In this document: piece after piece, positions 1 to 7,366 of the stretch
Position numbering within the stretch: the first letter of the stretch is position 1
How the letters are laid out: every line of letters begins with the position of its first letter
Assembly (NCBI GenBank): GCA_022771265.1
Contig: JALFCG010000084.1
Coordinates: 1 to 32,149, forward strand
Origin: Prevotella sp.
GTDB lineage: Bacteria > Bacteroidota > Bacteroidia > Bacteroidales > Bacteroidaceae
Direction of reading: 5' to 3'
DNA length: 32,149 nt
The notes under the pieces: generated by a model
Database searches by the model: none
What the model saw: only the letters and a program-made list of their open reading frames with translations
What the model was told of the DNA's origin: nothing
Made by a program: the position numbers and the translations under genes

Positions 1-498
1 GTCTTCCTTGCCCGTCCCCGCCGTTTCGGCAAGTCGTTGTTGTGCAACACCTTCAAGGCTTATTTCCAAGGTCAGAAGGAACTGTTCGAGGGGTTGAAGG
101 TCATGGACTTGGAGAAGGAATGGAAGACATATCCCGTGCTGCATTTCACAATGAGCGGACTGAAGAACCTTAAGGTGAGCGAGGCAAAGACAAAGCTGGA
201 AAACTTTATTTCAGACTACGAACGACTTTATGGACGTAATACGGAGGAGTAAACACCTGGAGCCCGCTTCCGCGGCTTGATTCATAGGGCTTGTGAAAAG
301 ACGGGCGAACGTGTCGTGGTCATCCTAGATGAATACGACGCTCCCGTTATGCGATTGCTCTACGACACAAAACAGCTTGAAGAAATGCGCATGATGCTAC
401 GTGAGTTCTATCAGGTGCTGAAGGACGAAGGGGCATATCTTAAAATGCCTGCAACCACCAATAATCCTTGCCGCCTCATCTTTCTCACTTTGGAATGA
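1..498 (+). pseudogene. AAA-ATPase-like (DUF1703-type) gene, 5' remnant
   Basis: The piece enters from the left edge, so its start is outside the window. In frame 1 it reads through a Walker A-like segment (RPRRFGKSLL, bases 13-42), then a stretch ending YGRNTEE, a TAA stop at 250-252, and continues in the same frame with TPGARFRGLIHRA and a Walker B-like VVVILDEYDAP (about 313-345). Family members have no stop there, so this is a nonsense mutation. Similarity ends around RLIFLTLE (about 475-495), where the family normally continues FLTG and a KFS motif; a stop follows at 496-498. The family pairs an N-terminal AAA domain with a C-terminal PD-(D/E)XK nuclease-like domain and its function is poorly known. 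The missing middle and a later part reappear at 4779-5093. Not functional as it stands. Confidence 0.8.
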
Positions 499-515
499 GA
501 GTTGGTTGAATTTCC

Positions 516-1640
516 CTAATACTTCTTTTTCAACCAATACGAGAACACTGGGTCTTGGATTACCGTTGAATCGGGAAGGATGTCTATCAGGTCCTTGTCC
601 TGAAGAGCCTTTCGCAGGTTCTTGATATTGGCTGATGTACCAAGGTCGTATCTTGAAAGAACCTCACGCGACGAGAAGTTTTTCTCGCCATTGGCTATGA
701 CTTGCAGAAAAGCGATCTGTTTGGCAGTGAGATTGTCAATGATATTGCTGAACAACAAACTGAGTTGGTTGACAAGCGACTCAAATGCCGACTCTACAAT
801 AGCAGCATCGCACGTATCCGAGGTATGCAACCATGACAACTGTGCGAGTTGCTGGACATAGTATGGATGACATTCCACCAGTTTGGCAATGAGCGACGCA
901 TCATCCCGCGAGATATGTTTTCCCGTTTCATCGAATCGTCGGGTTATGTATTTCACCCATTCCTCCCGACTGATTTTGTCTAAAAATATCATGTCGCCAA
1001 ATTTATAAAACGGCATCTCATAGTTGCTGAATATATCGAGAAGCATGTGACGCTTACTGCCAAACATACAGTATCCCACCCTGTTGTGCATCTGCCAGTG
1101 AGAGCGCAGTTTTCGTTGAAATCCCAAAGGGTCGTCATAAACATTTACATTCTGGAATTCATCTATACAAACTATGAACTTCTTTCCTTTTTCCTCCGCT
1201 ATCTTTTGAGGAAGGTCGAGAATCTCATCAAACGAGTATTGTTTATCCTTGAAATCAATCCCAAATGCCAATTCATATTTCATACTACTGTCGCTGAGTG
1301 ACAACTTTGGTCCAAAGGTGCCAACATATTTCCTTGCGGCAAGTATAAACTCGTCCATCTTCGTGAATGAGGCAGCCAGAATTGCATTCACGTATGTTTG
1401 ATAAAACTGCGCTTCGGTGCGGCAGTTGAATATATCAACCTTGCATATAAGAAAATCCTTGTCCTGCTTGATTTCCTCAAGAACATGACAAACCAATGAT
1501 GTCTTTCCCCACCTGCGCGGAGAAATTATTGTAGTATTGACAAGTCCAAGAAGATTGTTCCTCAATTTCTTGGAATCCTCCTCGCGATCGGTGAAATTCA
1601 TACCGTCAGCTATCTTTCCATATACAAAAGGTATATCCAT
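516..1640 (-). CDS. AAA ATPase, ATPase_2 (archaeal-type) family
   Basis: A 374-residue cytoplasmic ATPase with no signal peptide. Walker A is SPRRWGKTSL (residues 40-49) and Walker B is KFIVCIDEFQNV (about 154-165). The C-terminal third (about 295-374) looks like a winged helix, as in ATPase_2/DUF234-type proteins. These are STAND-like NTPases common in Bacteroidales; their biological role is usually unknown, and some accompany nuclease domains, but none is visible here. The ATG at 1640 is supported by a -7 box (TATATTTG, minus strand 1673-1666) 26 bases upstream. The gene is intact, yet it sits between the two halves of a broken AAA-ATPase-like gene from a different family, which suggests it arrived with the inserted or rearranged segment. 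Function unassigned beyond ATPase. Confidence 0.8.
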   Translation of the reverse strand: MDIPFVYGKIADGMNFTDREEDSKKLRNNLLGLVNTTIISPRRWGKTSLVCHVLEEIKQDKDFLICKVDIFNCRTEAQFYQTYVNAILAASFTKMDEFILAARKYVGTFGPKLSLSDSSMKYELAFGIDFKDKQYSFDEILDLPQKIAEEKGKKFIVCIDEFQNVNVYDDPLGFQRKLRSHWQMHNRVGYCMFGSKRHMLLDIFSNYEMPFYKFGDMIFLDKISREEWVKYITRRFDETGKHISRDDASLIAKLVECHPYYVQQLAQLSWLHTSDTCDAAIVESAFESLVNQLSLLFSNIIDNLTAKQIAFLQVIANGEKNFSSREVLSRYDLGTSANIKNLRKALQDKDLIDILPDSTVIQDPVFSYWLKKKY

Positions 1641-1665
1641 ATTATTCTTTATTCTAATTACACAG

Positions 1666-1673
1666 CAAATATA
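1666..1673 (-). promoter_or_regulatory. Bacteroidota -7 box for the ATPase gene
   Basis: On the minus strand the sequence is TATATTTG, matching TAnnTTTG. It lies 26 bases before the ATG at 1640. No clear -33 element was found at the usual distance. Confidence 0.5.
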
Positions 1674-1912
1674 ACAAATCTATTTGAAATAAAATAATTT
1701 CAAATCAATTGATTTCGTTGATTTGATTATATTTAACCTTAATAACATCCATTACAAAGGAAGTTAAATACTATTAACAGTCAATAAGGTTACTATATAG
1801 CAAATAGTGTTGTGGGGCAGAGGGATTGTAAACCGAATAGTTACTCAGACCACTACATAAATAGAATAGTGGCAAACAGTTGTTTTTTGGTGGTGAAAGT
1901 ACGGAGGAAAAT

Positions 1913-1943
1913 TTTGTATGAATCATTAAAATGAGTAATTTTG
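1913..1943 (+). promoter_or_regulatory. Bacteroidota promoter for the secreted esterase
   Basis: TTTG at 1913-1916 (-33) and TAATTTTG at 1936-1943 (-7) are separated by 19 bases, which matches the Bacteroidota consensus TTTG-n19/21-TAnnTTTG. The ATG follows at 1978. Confidence 0.65.
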
Positions 1944-1977
1944 CATTGTCAATTCATATAATTATATATTGCAAATT

Positions 1978-3279
1978 ATGAAAAAAAGAATGATTATCAC
2001 TATGGTTATGGTAGGAATCCTCGGCATGGCAAATGCCCAAAACACCTCCACTACAGTAGAACATGTGCAGTCGGCAACGGCAATCAGCCGCGTGTTGGGA
2101 GACGGACGTAAGGTGGAAACCGTCGTGCTTCAATACGACACCCCCATCCGCAACAAGAGCCTCTCGGCTGAGAGTTTCAAGGTTGAAGGAAAAGATGTGA
2201 CACGCATATATGCCAACAATGCTCCCGAAAGGGCCGAAAAAGGAAAGGACGGACAGTATGTCATCATCGAAGTGAAGGCGGAAGTGGACCTGAATGCCCG
2301 TCCGCAGATGCCTTCAGAGGCTGACAAGAAGAAAAAAGAGGAACGCGACCGAATGCAGGGAGGTCCGGGACTGCGTGCAGGATGGAGCACTGGAGGCAAC
2401 GACTCATATCCCGGCAATGCCGTCGTCACACAGACGAAAGACATAAAGACTTCAAACGGCAAAAGCTATAAGGCAAACGAAAATCAGATAGATGCCACTA
2501 CTGGGCAGTGTCTCGTAGCAGACGATTTCAGACAGGAAGAATTCATCAGTCCATTTACAGGTCAGGCCTTACCTTATAATATATATGTGCCGAAAGACTA
2601 TAATCCGGCAGAAAAGTATCCGTTAGTGCTCTTTATCCACGATGCGGGAGTGGCAAGCGGCGATGTCACCCACACCCTCTATCAGGGCAATGGTGCCACC
2701 TCATGGGCAGAAGCGCAGGCACAGGCAAGACACAAGTGTATCGTGGTGGCACCAGAATACCCTGTCATAACTGTGGATAACAACTGGAACTACAGTCACC
2801 ATCTCGATGCTACCATAGCCTTGTTGAAAGACTTGCAAACGCGCTATTCCATCGACCCGAAGCGCATCTACACCACAGGCCAGTCAATGGGTTGCATGTC
2901 ATCCATAGTGATGATGTTGAAAGAGCCCGACCTCTTTGCCGCAACCTTGCTTGTTGCCGGAAAATGGAACCCGTCGTTGATGGGACCGTTAGACAAACAA
3001 AATATCTGGATTATTTCATGTGAGGGAGATGTCTCGTCAAGTTCGCTGCAAGGACAAGCCGTGGAGCTGTGGCGCAGTCAAGGCAGCAAGGTGACTGAGG
3101 CGACATGGGATATGACCTTGCCACAGGAACAGCTGTCGGCAGAAGCAGACAAGATGCGTGCGGAAGGCAATCACCTGCTCTTCACCCATCTCACTGGTGG
3201 AAACCACCGCGCCACCTGGTTTATAGCATACGGTATTGAAGGAGTGCAAGACTGGCTTTTTGAACAGCATAAACAATAA
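1978..3279 (+). CDS. Secreted alpha/beta-hydrolase (esterase/peptidase-like) with N-terminal Ig-like domain
   Basis: A 433-residue exported hydrolase. The start is the ATG at 1978 (MKKRMIITMV), which gives a clean signal peptide ending ANAQ at about residue 21; the in-frame TTG at 1969 is not needed. Residues about 25-110 form a beta-rich Ig-like domain as in esterase Ig-like families. Residues about 115-170 are charged and low complexity (DKKKKEERDR). From about 190 an alpha/beta-hydrolase of the PHB-depolymerase/prolyl-oligopeptidase type follows. Likely catalytic residues are Ser303 in GQSMGC, Asp351 in CEGD and His410 in GGNHRATW. The substrate is unknown: a plant-derived ester or a short polyester is possible. 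It is monocistronic with its own promoter. The codons for QLSAEADKM near the 3' end recur downstream of the TolC gene at 11929-11954. Confidence 0.8.
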   Translation: MKKRMIITMVMVGILGMANAQNTSTTVEHVQSATAISRVLGDGRKVETVVLQYDTPIRNKSLSAESFKVEGKDVTRIYANNAPERAEKGKDGQYVIIEVKAEVDLNARPQMPSEADKKKKEERDRMQGGPGLRAGWSTGGNDSYPGNAVVTQTKDIKTSNGKSYKANENQIDATTGQCLVADDFRQEEFISPFTGQALPYNIYVPKDYNPAEKYPLVLFIHDAGVASGDVTHTLYQGNGATSWAEAQAQARHKCIVVAPEYPVITVDNNWNYSHHLDATIALLKDLQTRYSIDPKRIYTTGQSMGCMSSIVMMLKEPDLFAATLLVAGKWNPSLMGPLDKQNIWIISCEGDVSSSSLQGQAVELWRSQGSKVTEATWDMTLPQEQLSAEADKMRAEGNHLLFTHLTGGNHRATWFIAYGIEGVQDWLFEQHKQ

Positions 3280-3337
3280 ATTGTGTTGGTAAGAATAAAA
3301 AAAACAGATTTATATATTCATTTTGGGAGAATAATAT

Positions 3338-3345
3338 TACCTTTG
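3338..3345 (+). promoter_or_regulatory. Probable -7 box for the permease gene
   Basis: TACCTTTG matches TAnnTTTG. It lies 43 bases before the ATG at 3389. The only TTTG upstream (3322-3325) is just 12 bases away, closer than usual, so the -33 element is uncertain. Confidence 0.5.
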
Positions 3346-3388
3346 CATCAAAAATGCAGCAAATAGTATAAATTCCACTTGAGAATAT

Positions 3389-4699
3389 ATGAATCAGTTT
3401 ATCGATTTAGTCACAGAAATGTCGCCTTACCTTCTGTTGGGTTTCCTGTTGGCAGGTTTGATGCATGCCTTTATACCAGGGACTATCTACAGTAAATATC
3501 TTGCCAAACCAAATATGAGAAGCGTAGTGCTTGCCGCACTCTTCGGCATTCCCCTTCCGCTTTGCTCGTGTGGCGTTCTTCCCACGGCAATGTCATTGCG
3601 TCGTGAGGGGGCCAGCAAGGGTGCGGCAGTCTCTTTCCTTATAGCCACACCGCAGACAGGTGTCGACTCTATCATTGCCACATTCTCGTTGATGGGATTG
3701 CCGTTTGCCATTATCCGTCCGATAGCCGCCCTTGCCACAGCCATATTCGGAGGAAAGATGGTCAACGTGATTGAAGGCGACGAGGGTGCAGGGAGAATTG
3801 ACGGTACGAAAGAACAGATCAACGACGCCGACTGCGGAGACAACTGTTGTAAGGGTCATAACAAAGCACCTAAGTCGTTTGTCGGAAAAATCATTGAAGC
3901 CTTACGCTATGCCTATATCGACATGATGGAGAGCGTGGGAAAATGGCTTGTCGTGGGTCTTGTCGTTGCCGGATTGATAACAATTTTTGTACCTGATTCA
4001 TTCTTTGAGGTTTTCAAGGACAACAGTTTCACGTCGATGCTGTTGGTATTGTGCATCTCCATCCCTATGTATCTTTGTGCCACTGGCAGTATACCAATAG
4101 CAGTGGCTTTGATGATGAAGGGACTCACCCCCGGAGCGGCACTCGTACTGTTGATGGCTGGTCCTGCATGCAGTGTGGCGAGTGTCTTGGTGGTAAGCAA
4201 GGTGTTGGGCAGACGCACGTTGACAGCATATCTTTTCTCGATTATTTCAGGAGCAATTGGTTTCGGTCTTATCACCGACTATCTGTTGCCCAGAGCATGG
4301 TTTATGTCACATCTTGTGGCAAACGACGCATGTTGCGAAGAGGAAAGCAGCTTGTTTGCCACATGTTGCACCGTTCTTCTCTTTCTCTTGTTGGCAAATG
4401 CTTTCATTCGTCGTAGATTCTGCAGTAAGGATAAATGCTGTTGTGAAAATGAAAATAGCGATGTATCATCAACAACAAAGATAAATTCCAAAAAAACAAT
4501 GAAACAAACATTTGTCATCAACGGCATGTCGTGCAATCATTGCCGTATGTCAGCAGAGAAAGCCATTCTCTCGGTAAAGGGAGTCACCTCTGCTTCCGTA
4601 GATTTAGGTAGCAAACAAGCTGTAGTTGAAGGCGAATTCTCGCCTGAAGATGTCTGCAAGGCAGTGGAGGAGACAGGATTCACGTGCTCATTGCTGTGA
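3389..4699 (+). CDS. SO_0444-type Cu/Zn efflux permease with C-terminal HMA domain
   Basis: A 436-residue inner-membrane permease of the DUF318/ArsP-like family, expected to export metal ions (copper or zinc). The N-terminal half has hydrophobic segments and the signature PLPLCSCGVLP (residues about 56-65); the second half repeats the theme with LCATGSIP (229-236) and GPACS. A cysteine-rich cytoplasmic loop, CGDNCCKGH (149-157), and further cysteine pairs at 315-316, 326-327 and 345-352 could bind metal. Residues 371-436 are a complete heavy-metal-associated domain with GMSCNHC (379-385). The domain begins exactly at an internal methionine (Met371, base 4499), so separate translation of a CopZ-like chaperone is conceivable. 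Substrate metal is inferred from the family. Confidence 0.85.
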   Translation: MNQFIDLVTEMSPYLLLGFLLAGLMHAFIPGTIYSKYLAKPNMRSVVLAALFGIPLPLCSCGVLPTAMSLRREGASKGAAVSFLIATPQTGVDSIIATFSLMGLPFAIIRPIAALATAIFGGKMVNVIEGDEGAGRIDGTKEQINDADCGDNCCKGHNKAPKSFVGKIIEALRYAYIDMMESVGKWLVVGLVVAGLITIFVPDSFFEVFKDNSFTSMLLVLCISIPMYLCATGSIPIAVALMMKGLTPGAALVLLMAGPACSVASVLVVSKVLGRRTLTAYLFSIISGAIGFGLITDYLLPRAWFMSHLVANDACCEEESSLFATCCTVLLFLLLANAFIRRRFCSKDKCCCENENSDVSSTTKINSKKTMKQTFVINGMSCNHCRMSAEKAILSVKGVTSASVDLGSKQAVVEGEFSPEDVCKAVEETGFTCSLL

Positions 4700-4778
4700 T
4701 TTCTTTAAGTTTAACTGTTGGTAACTTGAGATATCCGTACCAAGGTAGCCAGCCGCCTGTTCAAGGTAGGGTAAAAAT

Positions 4779-5153
4779 AGCGGCATTACCCAGGAAGAAC
4801 TTAACACAGTCTTGCGTCCTTGTGTCGAGGAATATGCATCAAACCCTGAGATTACAACCGACGAGGCATACGCCTTGCTGAAATCGAAATACGATGGCTA
4901 TCACTTTGCAAGAAAGAGTCAGGACATATATGCTCCTTTCAGTCTTATGCGCGCCCTCAACAACAATACGACAGACAACTTCTGGTTTGAGTCGGGCACA
5001 TCGGCATCGCTCATCGAGCATCTCAAACATTTCCCCGACTTCAACCCTCTCGACTTCGACGGAGTGGAATTGTCGTTGGAGGAATTTAAAGTGCGGAGTA
5101 ACCATATCCTCAGAGGCTCGAAACATTGTGCATTGGCGTGCAGTGGATCATGA
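4779..5153 (+). pseudogene. AAA-ATPase-like (DUF1703-type) gene, central remnant
   Basis: Translation from 4779 gives SGITQEELNTVLRPCVEEYA, then LKSKYDGYHFA, YAPFSLMRAL and NFWFESGTSASLIEHL. These are the hallmarks of the segment that follows the AAA core in DUF1703-type proteins. Similarity ends around SLEEFKV (about 5093), after which the frame runs into an unrelated tail and a stop at 5151-5153. There is no start codon of its own, and a TAG lies in frame at 4767-4769. The segment continues the protein whose N-terminal part is at 1-498, with roughly 30 residues missing in between. The C-terminal nuclease-like domain is absent. Confidence 0.75.
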
Positions 5154-5161
5154 AGGCAAGG

Positions 5162-6091
5162 TCATTGACGATCAGGAGTATGAATGACATTTGACCGCCC
5201 ATTAGAACGATACTGCATAGGACTGCAACCAAGATGCTCCTTGGTGAACTTGCCGAAAAAGGAAGTGTTGGGAAAATCAAGGCGCATTGCTATTTCCTTG
5301 CATGAGAGAGAAGTGTTAAGCAACAGGTTGCGAATCTGTTCGGTGAGTTGCTCCTTTATCCATTTCGACACAGTTTTTCCCGTTTCTTTCTTCACAATAT
5401 GTGAGAGATACTTTGACGAGACACACAATTTGTCGGCATAGAAAGAAACGGAACGATGCTGGCATCGGTCTTCCGACAACAGGATGAGAAAGTCGTGGGC
5501 AATGTTCTTGTTGATGGGACTATTGGGTTGTACATAATCCGGCATGGTTTCCTTTCTTCTCTCGCACGCTGACATGAACTCAAACACAAGAGCTTGGGTT
5601 ATCGAGTCGGTAATGCGCCCACTGTATATAGTGTCGTGTTCGTCGTTTTTTATCTGCAACAGGCGTTTGTAACCCTCAACTAACTGCATCTCTTTTTCGT
5701 TCAACGAAATGAGCGGACGTTGATATGCGAAAAGGAAATTCGACATCGACTCTTTGTCGGGCACCACCAGCTCTTGGTATTTTCGCATGGATATACAAAA
5801 CAAGTCGCAATCGAAGTCGGTGGTTATCAAGGCTTCGGTCATGGTATGCATTCCGCTACAGAATATAATATCACCGGCTTGGGCTGTGTAGTTGACATTG
5901 TTAAGCGTGGCTTCTAATCTGCCATGCTTGCATAGTATGACAAGCGCAAAGTCAACTTGATTAATCTGCCTCCAGAAAGGCAGATTGTTCACGTCTTCAA
6001 TTATCGTGAGGTTTTCATCGGAGAATAATTCTTTTCCCAATCCACGTGTGAATCGTCTGCTGAAATCCGTTACACTCAGTCTCTTTTCCAT
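5162..6091 (-). CDS. AraC-family transcriptional regulator, divergent from RND operon
   Basis: A 309-residue cytoplasmic regulator. The N-terminal part (about 1-170) is a cupin-like effector domain; the C-terminal part (about 195-295) is a two-HTH AraC domain. The first HTH includes VSKYLSHIVKKETGKTVSKW and the second includes CKEIAMRLDFPNTSFFGKF, followed by GCSPMQYR. It lies head to head with the RND efflux operon and is the obvious candidate regulator. The spacer contains two 21-bp phased GAACA pairs, one in front of each promoter, which suggests both autoregulation and control of the pump. The inducer is unknown. The gene's last codons abut the broken AAA-ATPase-like remnant. Confidence 0.88.
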   Translation of the reverse strand: MEKRLSVTDFSRRFTRGLGKELFSDENLTIIEDVNNLPFWRQINQVDFALVILCKHGRLEATLNNVNYTAQAGDIIFCSGMHTMTEALITTDFDCDLFCISMRKYQELVVPDKESMSNFLFAYQRPLISLNEKEMQLVEGYKRLLQIKNDEHDTIYSGRITDSITQALVFEFMSACERRKETMPDYVQPNSPINKNIAHDFLILLSEDRCQHRSVSFYADKLCVSSKYLSHIVKKETGKTVSKWIKEQLTEQIRNLLLNTSLSCKEIAMRLDFPNTSFFGKFTKEHLGCSPMQYRSNGRSNVIHTPDRQ

Positions 6092-6118
6092 TTTTTCTTT
6101 TTAATGTAAAAACACGTG

Positions 6119-6126
6119 CAAAGATA
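6119..6126 (-). promoter_or_regulatory. -7 box of the AraC-family regulator
   Basis: On the minus strand the sequence is TATCTTTG, a perfect TAnnTTTG match and identical to the -7 box of the divergent RND operon. It lies 27 bases before the ATG at 6091. Confidence 0.6.
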
Positions 6127-6148
6127 ACCGATTTTTTGAACATGAGAA

Positions 6149-6174
6149 TGTTCTCAATTTACCTATTTGTGTTC
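6149..6174 (-). promoter_or_regulatory. Candidate AraC operator pair for the regulator's own promoter
   Basis: Two minus-strand GAACA cores lie at 6153-6149 and 6174-6170, exactly 21 bp apart. The proximal core starts 27 bp upstream of the first base of the -7 box (6126). The proximal core also sits in a palindrome (TGAGAA at 6143-6148 / TTCTCA at 6151-6156). Two direct half-sites spaced by 21 bp are the classical AraC-type arrangement. The core is only 5 bp, so this rests on geometry. Confidence 0.5.
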
Positions 6175-6209
6175 AAAATGACAGATTTTTAACTGTATGT
6201 CATAATAAG

Positions 6210-6235
6210 GAACAAAGGAAACGCCATTTAGAACA
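6210..6235 (+). promoter_or_regulatory. Candidate AraC operator pair for the RND efflux promoter
   Basis: GAACA cores lie at 6210-6214 and 6231-6235, 21 bp apart, and the proximal one starts 27 bp before the first base of the -7 box (6258). This is the same distance as for the opposing pair in front of the regulator gene. An additional imperfect inverted repeat, ATGACAG (6178-6184) with CTGTATGTCAT (6193-6203), lies between the two pairs. Confidence 0.5.
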
Positions 6236-6257
6236 TGATGTATCTACAATAATATTG

Positions 6258-6265
6258 TATCTTTG
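6258..6265 (+). promoter_or_regulatory. -7 box of the RND efflux operon
   Basis: TATCTTTG matches TAnnTTTG and lies 30 bases before the ATG at 6296. There is no good -33 TTTG, consistent with a promoter that depends on an activator. Confidence 0.6.
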
Positions 6266-6295
6266 CCACCAAAAATATATGAAATAGATATTGGC

Positions 6296-7366
6296 ATGAA
6301 AAAGGAAAGAATTTGGATTGGTGTGCTTTGCCTGTCTCTCATGGCAATGACGGGATGTGGCGACAAGAAGACCGGAAAGGATGTATTGAAAAAAGTGAAT
6401 GTGGCAGAAGCCATCTCCATCGATGGTGGAGAGACGGTGTCGTTTCCAGCCACTACAAGGGCTGCCGAGGAGGTGAACGTATCGTTCAGGGTGAGCGGGC
6501 CGTTGGCCAAGGTGACGGTAAACGAAGGTGACTATGTAAGGAAAGGCCAAGTGTTGGCTATCATGGACCCGAGAGACTATCAACTTCAGTTGGCTGCCAC
6601 ACAAGCTGAATACGACCGCATAAAGGGCGATGCAGAAAGAGTAATCGCCATGTATAAGGAAGGTACGACCACTGCGCAAAACTACGACCAGGCGAGGTAT
6701 GGACTTCAGCAGATGACACAGAAACTTGCCAACCACCGCAACCAGCTCGCCGACACCCGATTGGTGTCACCCGTGGCAGGATATGTCAAGGAGAAACTGC
6801 ACGAGGCGGGAGAGACGGTAAGTGCAGGCATGCCTATCGTCACGGTATCTTCGGGTGACAGGATTGAGGTGGAAATCAATGTCTCGGCAAGCGACTATGC
6901 ACGATTAGGGCAATTGTCCGACTTCCGCTGCTCCATTGACGCTCTTGGTGGCAACAGTATGCCGTTGGAGCGCATCAGGACGAGTGCAGTGGCTAATGCC
7001 ACACAACTCTATACCGTCCGTTTTGCCATCCAGGGCAACTATAACCGCAAACTGCTTACGCCCGGAATGTCGGCTCTCGTGAAAGCCTTGTCGGCAAAGG
7101 GTTCCAGTACAGATGTCACCATACCCTCGTCGGCAATAATGAACAAGGACGGGCGCACTTCGGTATTCATCTTTTCAGAGCAATCCAAGAAGGTGACAAG
7201 AAAGGATGTCGAAGTGAAGGCAATGAAACTTGACGGAATGGCACAGGTGACCGGTCTGTCGGCAGGCGAGAAAGTGGTGACCACCGGTGTGCGATATCTC
7301 ACCGACGGACAACAAGTGGAACCCATGAAAGCAACATCAGCAACTAACATAGGAGGAATGTTATGA
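6296..7366 (+). CDS. RND efflux periplasmic adaptor (membrane fusion protein), lipoprotein
   Basis: A 356-residue HlyD/AcrA-family adaptor that bridges the inner-membrane RND pump and a TolC-type outer-membrane channel. The ATG at 6296 gives a lipoprotein signal (MKKERIWIGV...AMTGC, lipidated Cys21); the upstream in-frame TTG at 6263 lies inside the -7 box and cannot be the start. The first biotinyl-lipoyl half (about 60-95) includes VNEGDYVRKGQVLA. A short alpha-hairpin (about 95-150) is followed by the second lipoyl half (VSPVAGYVKEKLHEAGETV) and beta-barrel and membrane-proximal domains. Its stop overlaps the start of the pump gene by 4 bp (ATGA), so the two are translationally coupled. 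Substrate unknown. Confidence 0.92.
   Translation: MKKERIWIGVLCLSLMAMTGCGDKKTGKDVLKKVNVAEAISIDGGETVSFPATTRAAEEVNVSFRVSGPLAKVTVNEGDYVRKGQVLAIMDPRDYQLQLAATQAEYDRIKGDAERVIAMYKEGTTTAQNYDQARYGLQQMTQKLANHRNQLADTRLVSPVAGYVKEKLHEAGETVSAGMPIVTVSSGDRIEVEINVSASDYARLGQLSDFRCSIDALGGNSMPLERIRTSAVANATQLYTVRFAIQGNYNRKLLTPGMSALVKALSAKGSSTDVTIPSSAIMNKDGRTSVFIFSEQSKKVTRKDVEVKAMKLDGMAQVTGLSAGEKVVTTGVRYLTDGQQVEPMKATSATNIGGML

Larger units (their letters stand above)
1641..1968. other. AT-rich divergent spacer with palindromes
   Basis: This spacer has no gene. It holds the promoters of the flanking ATPase (minus) and esterase (plus). A cluster of inverted repeats lies at 1683-1726: TTTGAAAT/ATTTCAAA (1683-1690 and 1697-1704), the perfect palindrome AATCAATTGATT (1703-1714), and TCAAATCAA/TTGATTTGA arms that overlap it. 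A further CCACTA/TAGTGG pair lies near 1853-1875. Nothing else was recognised. Confidence 0.6.
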
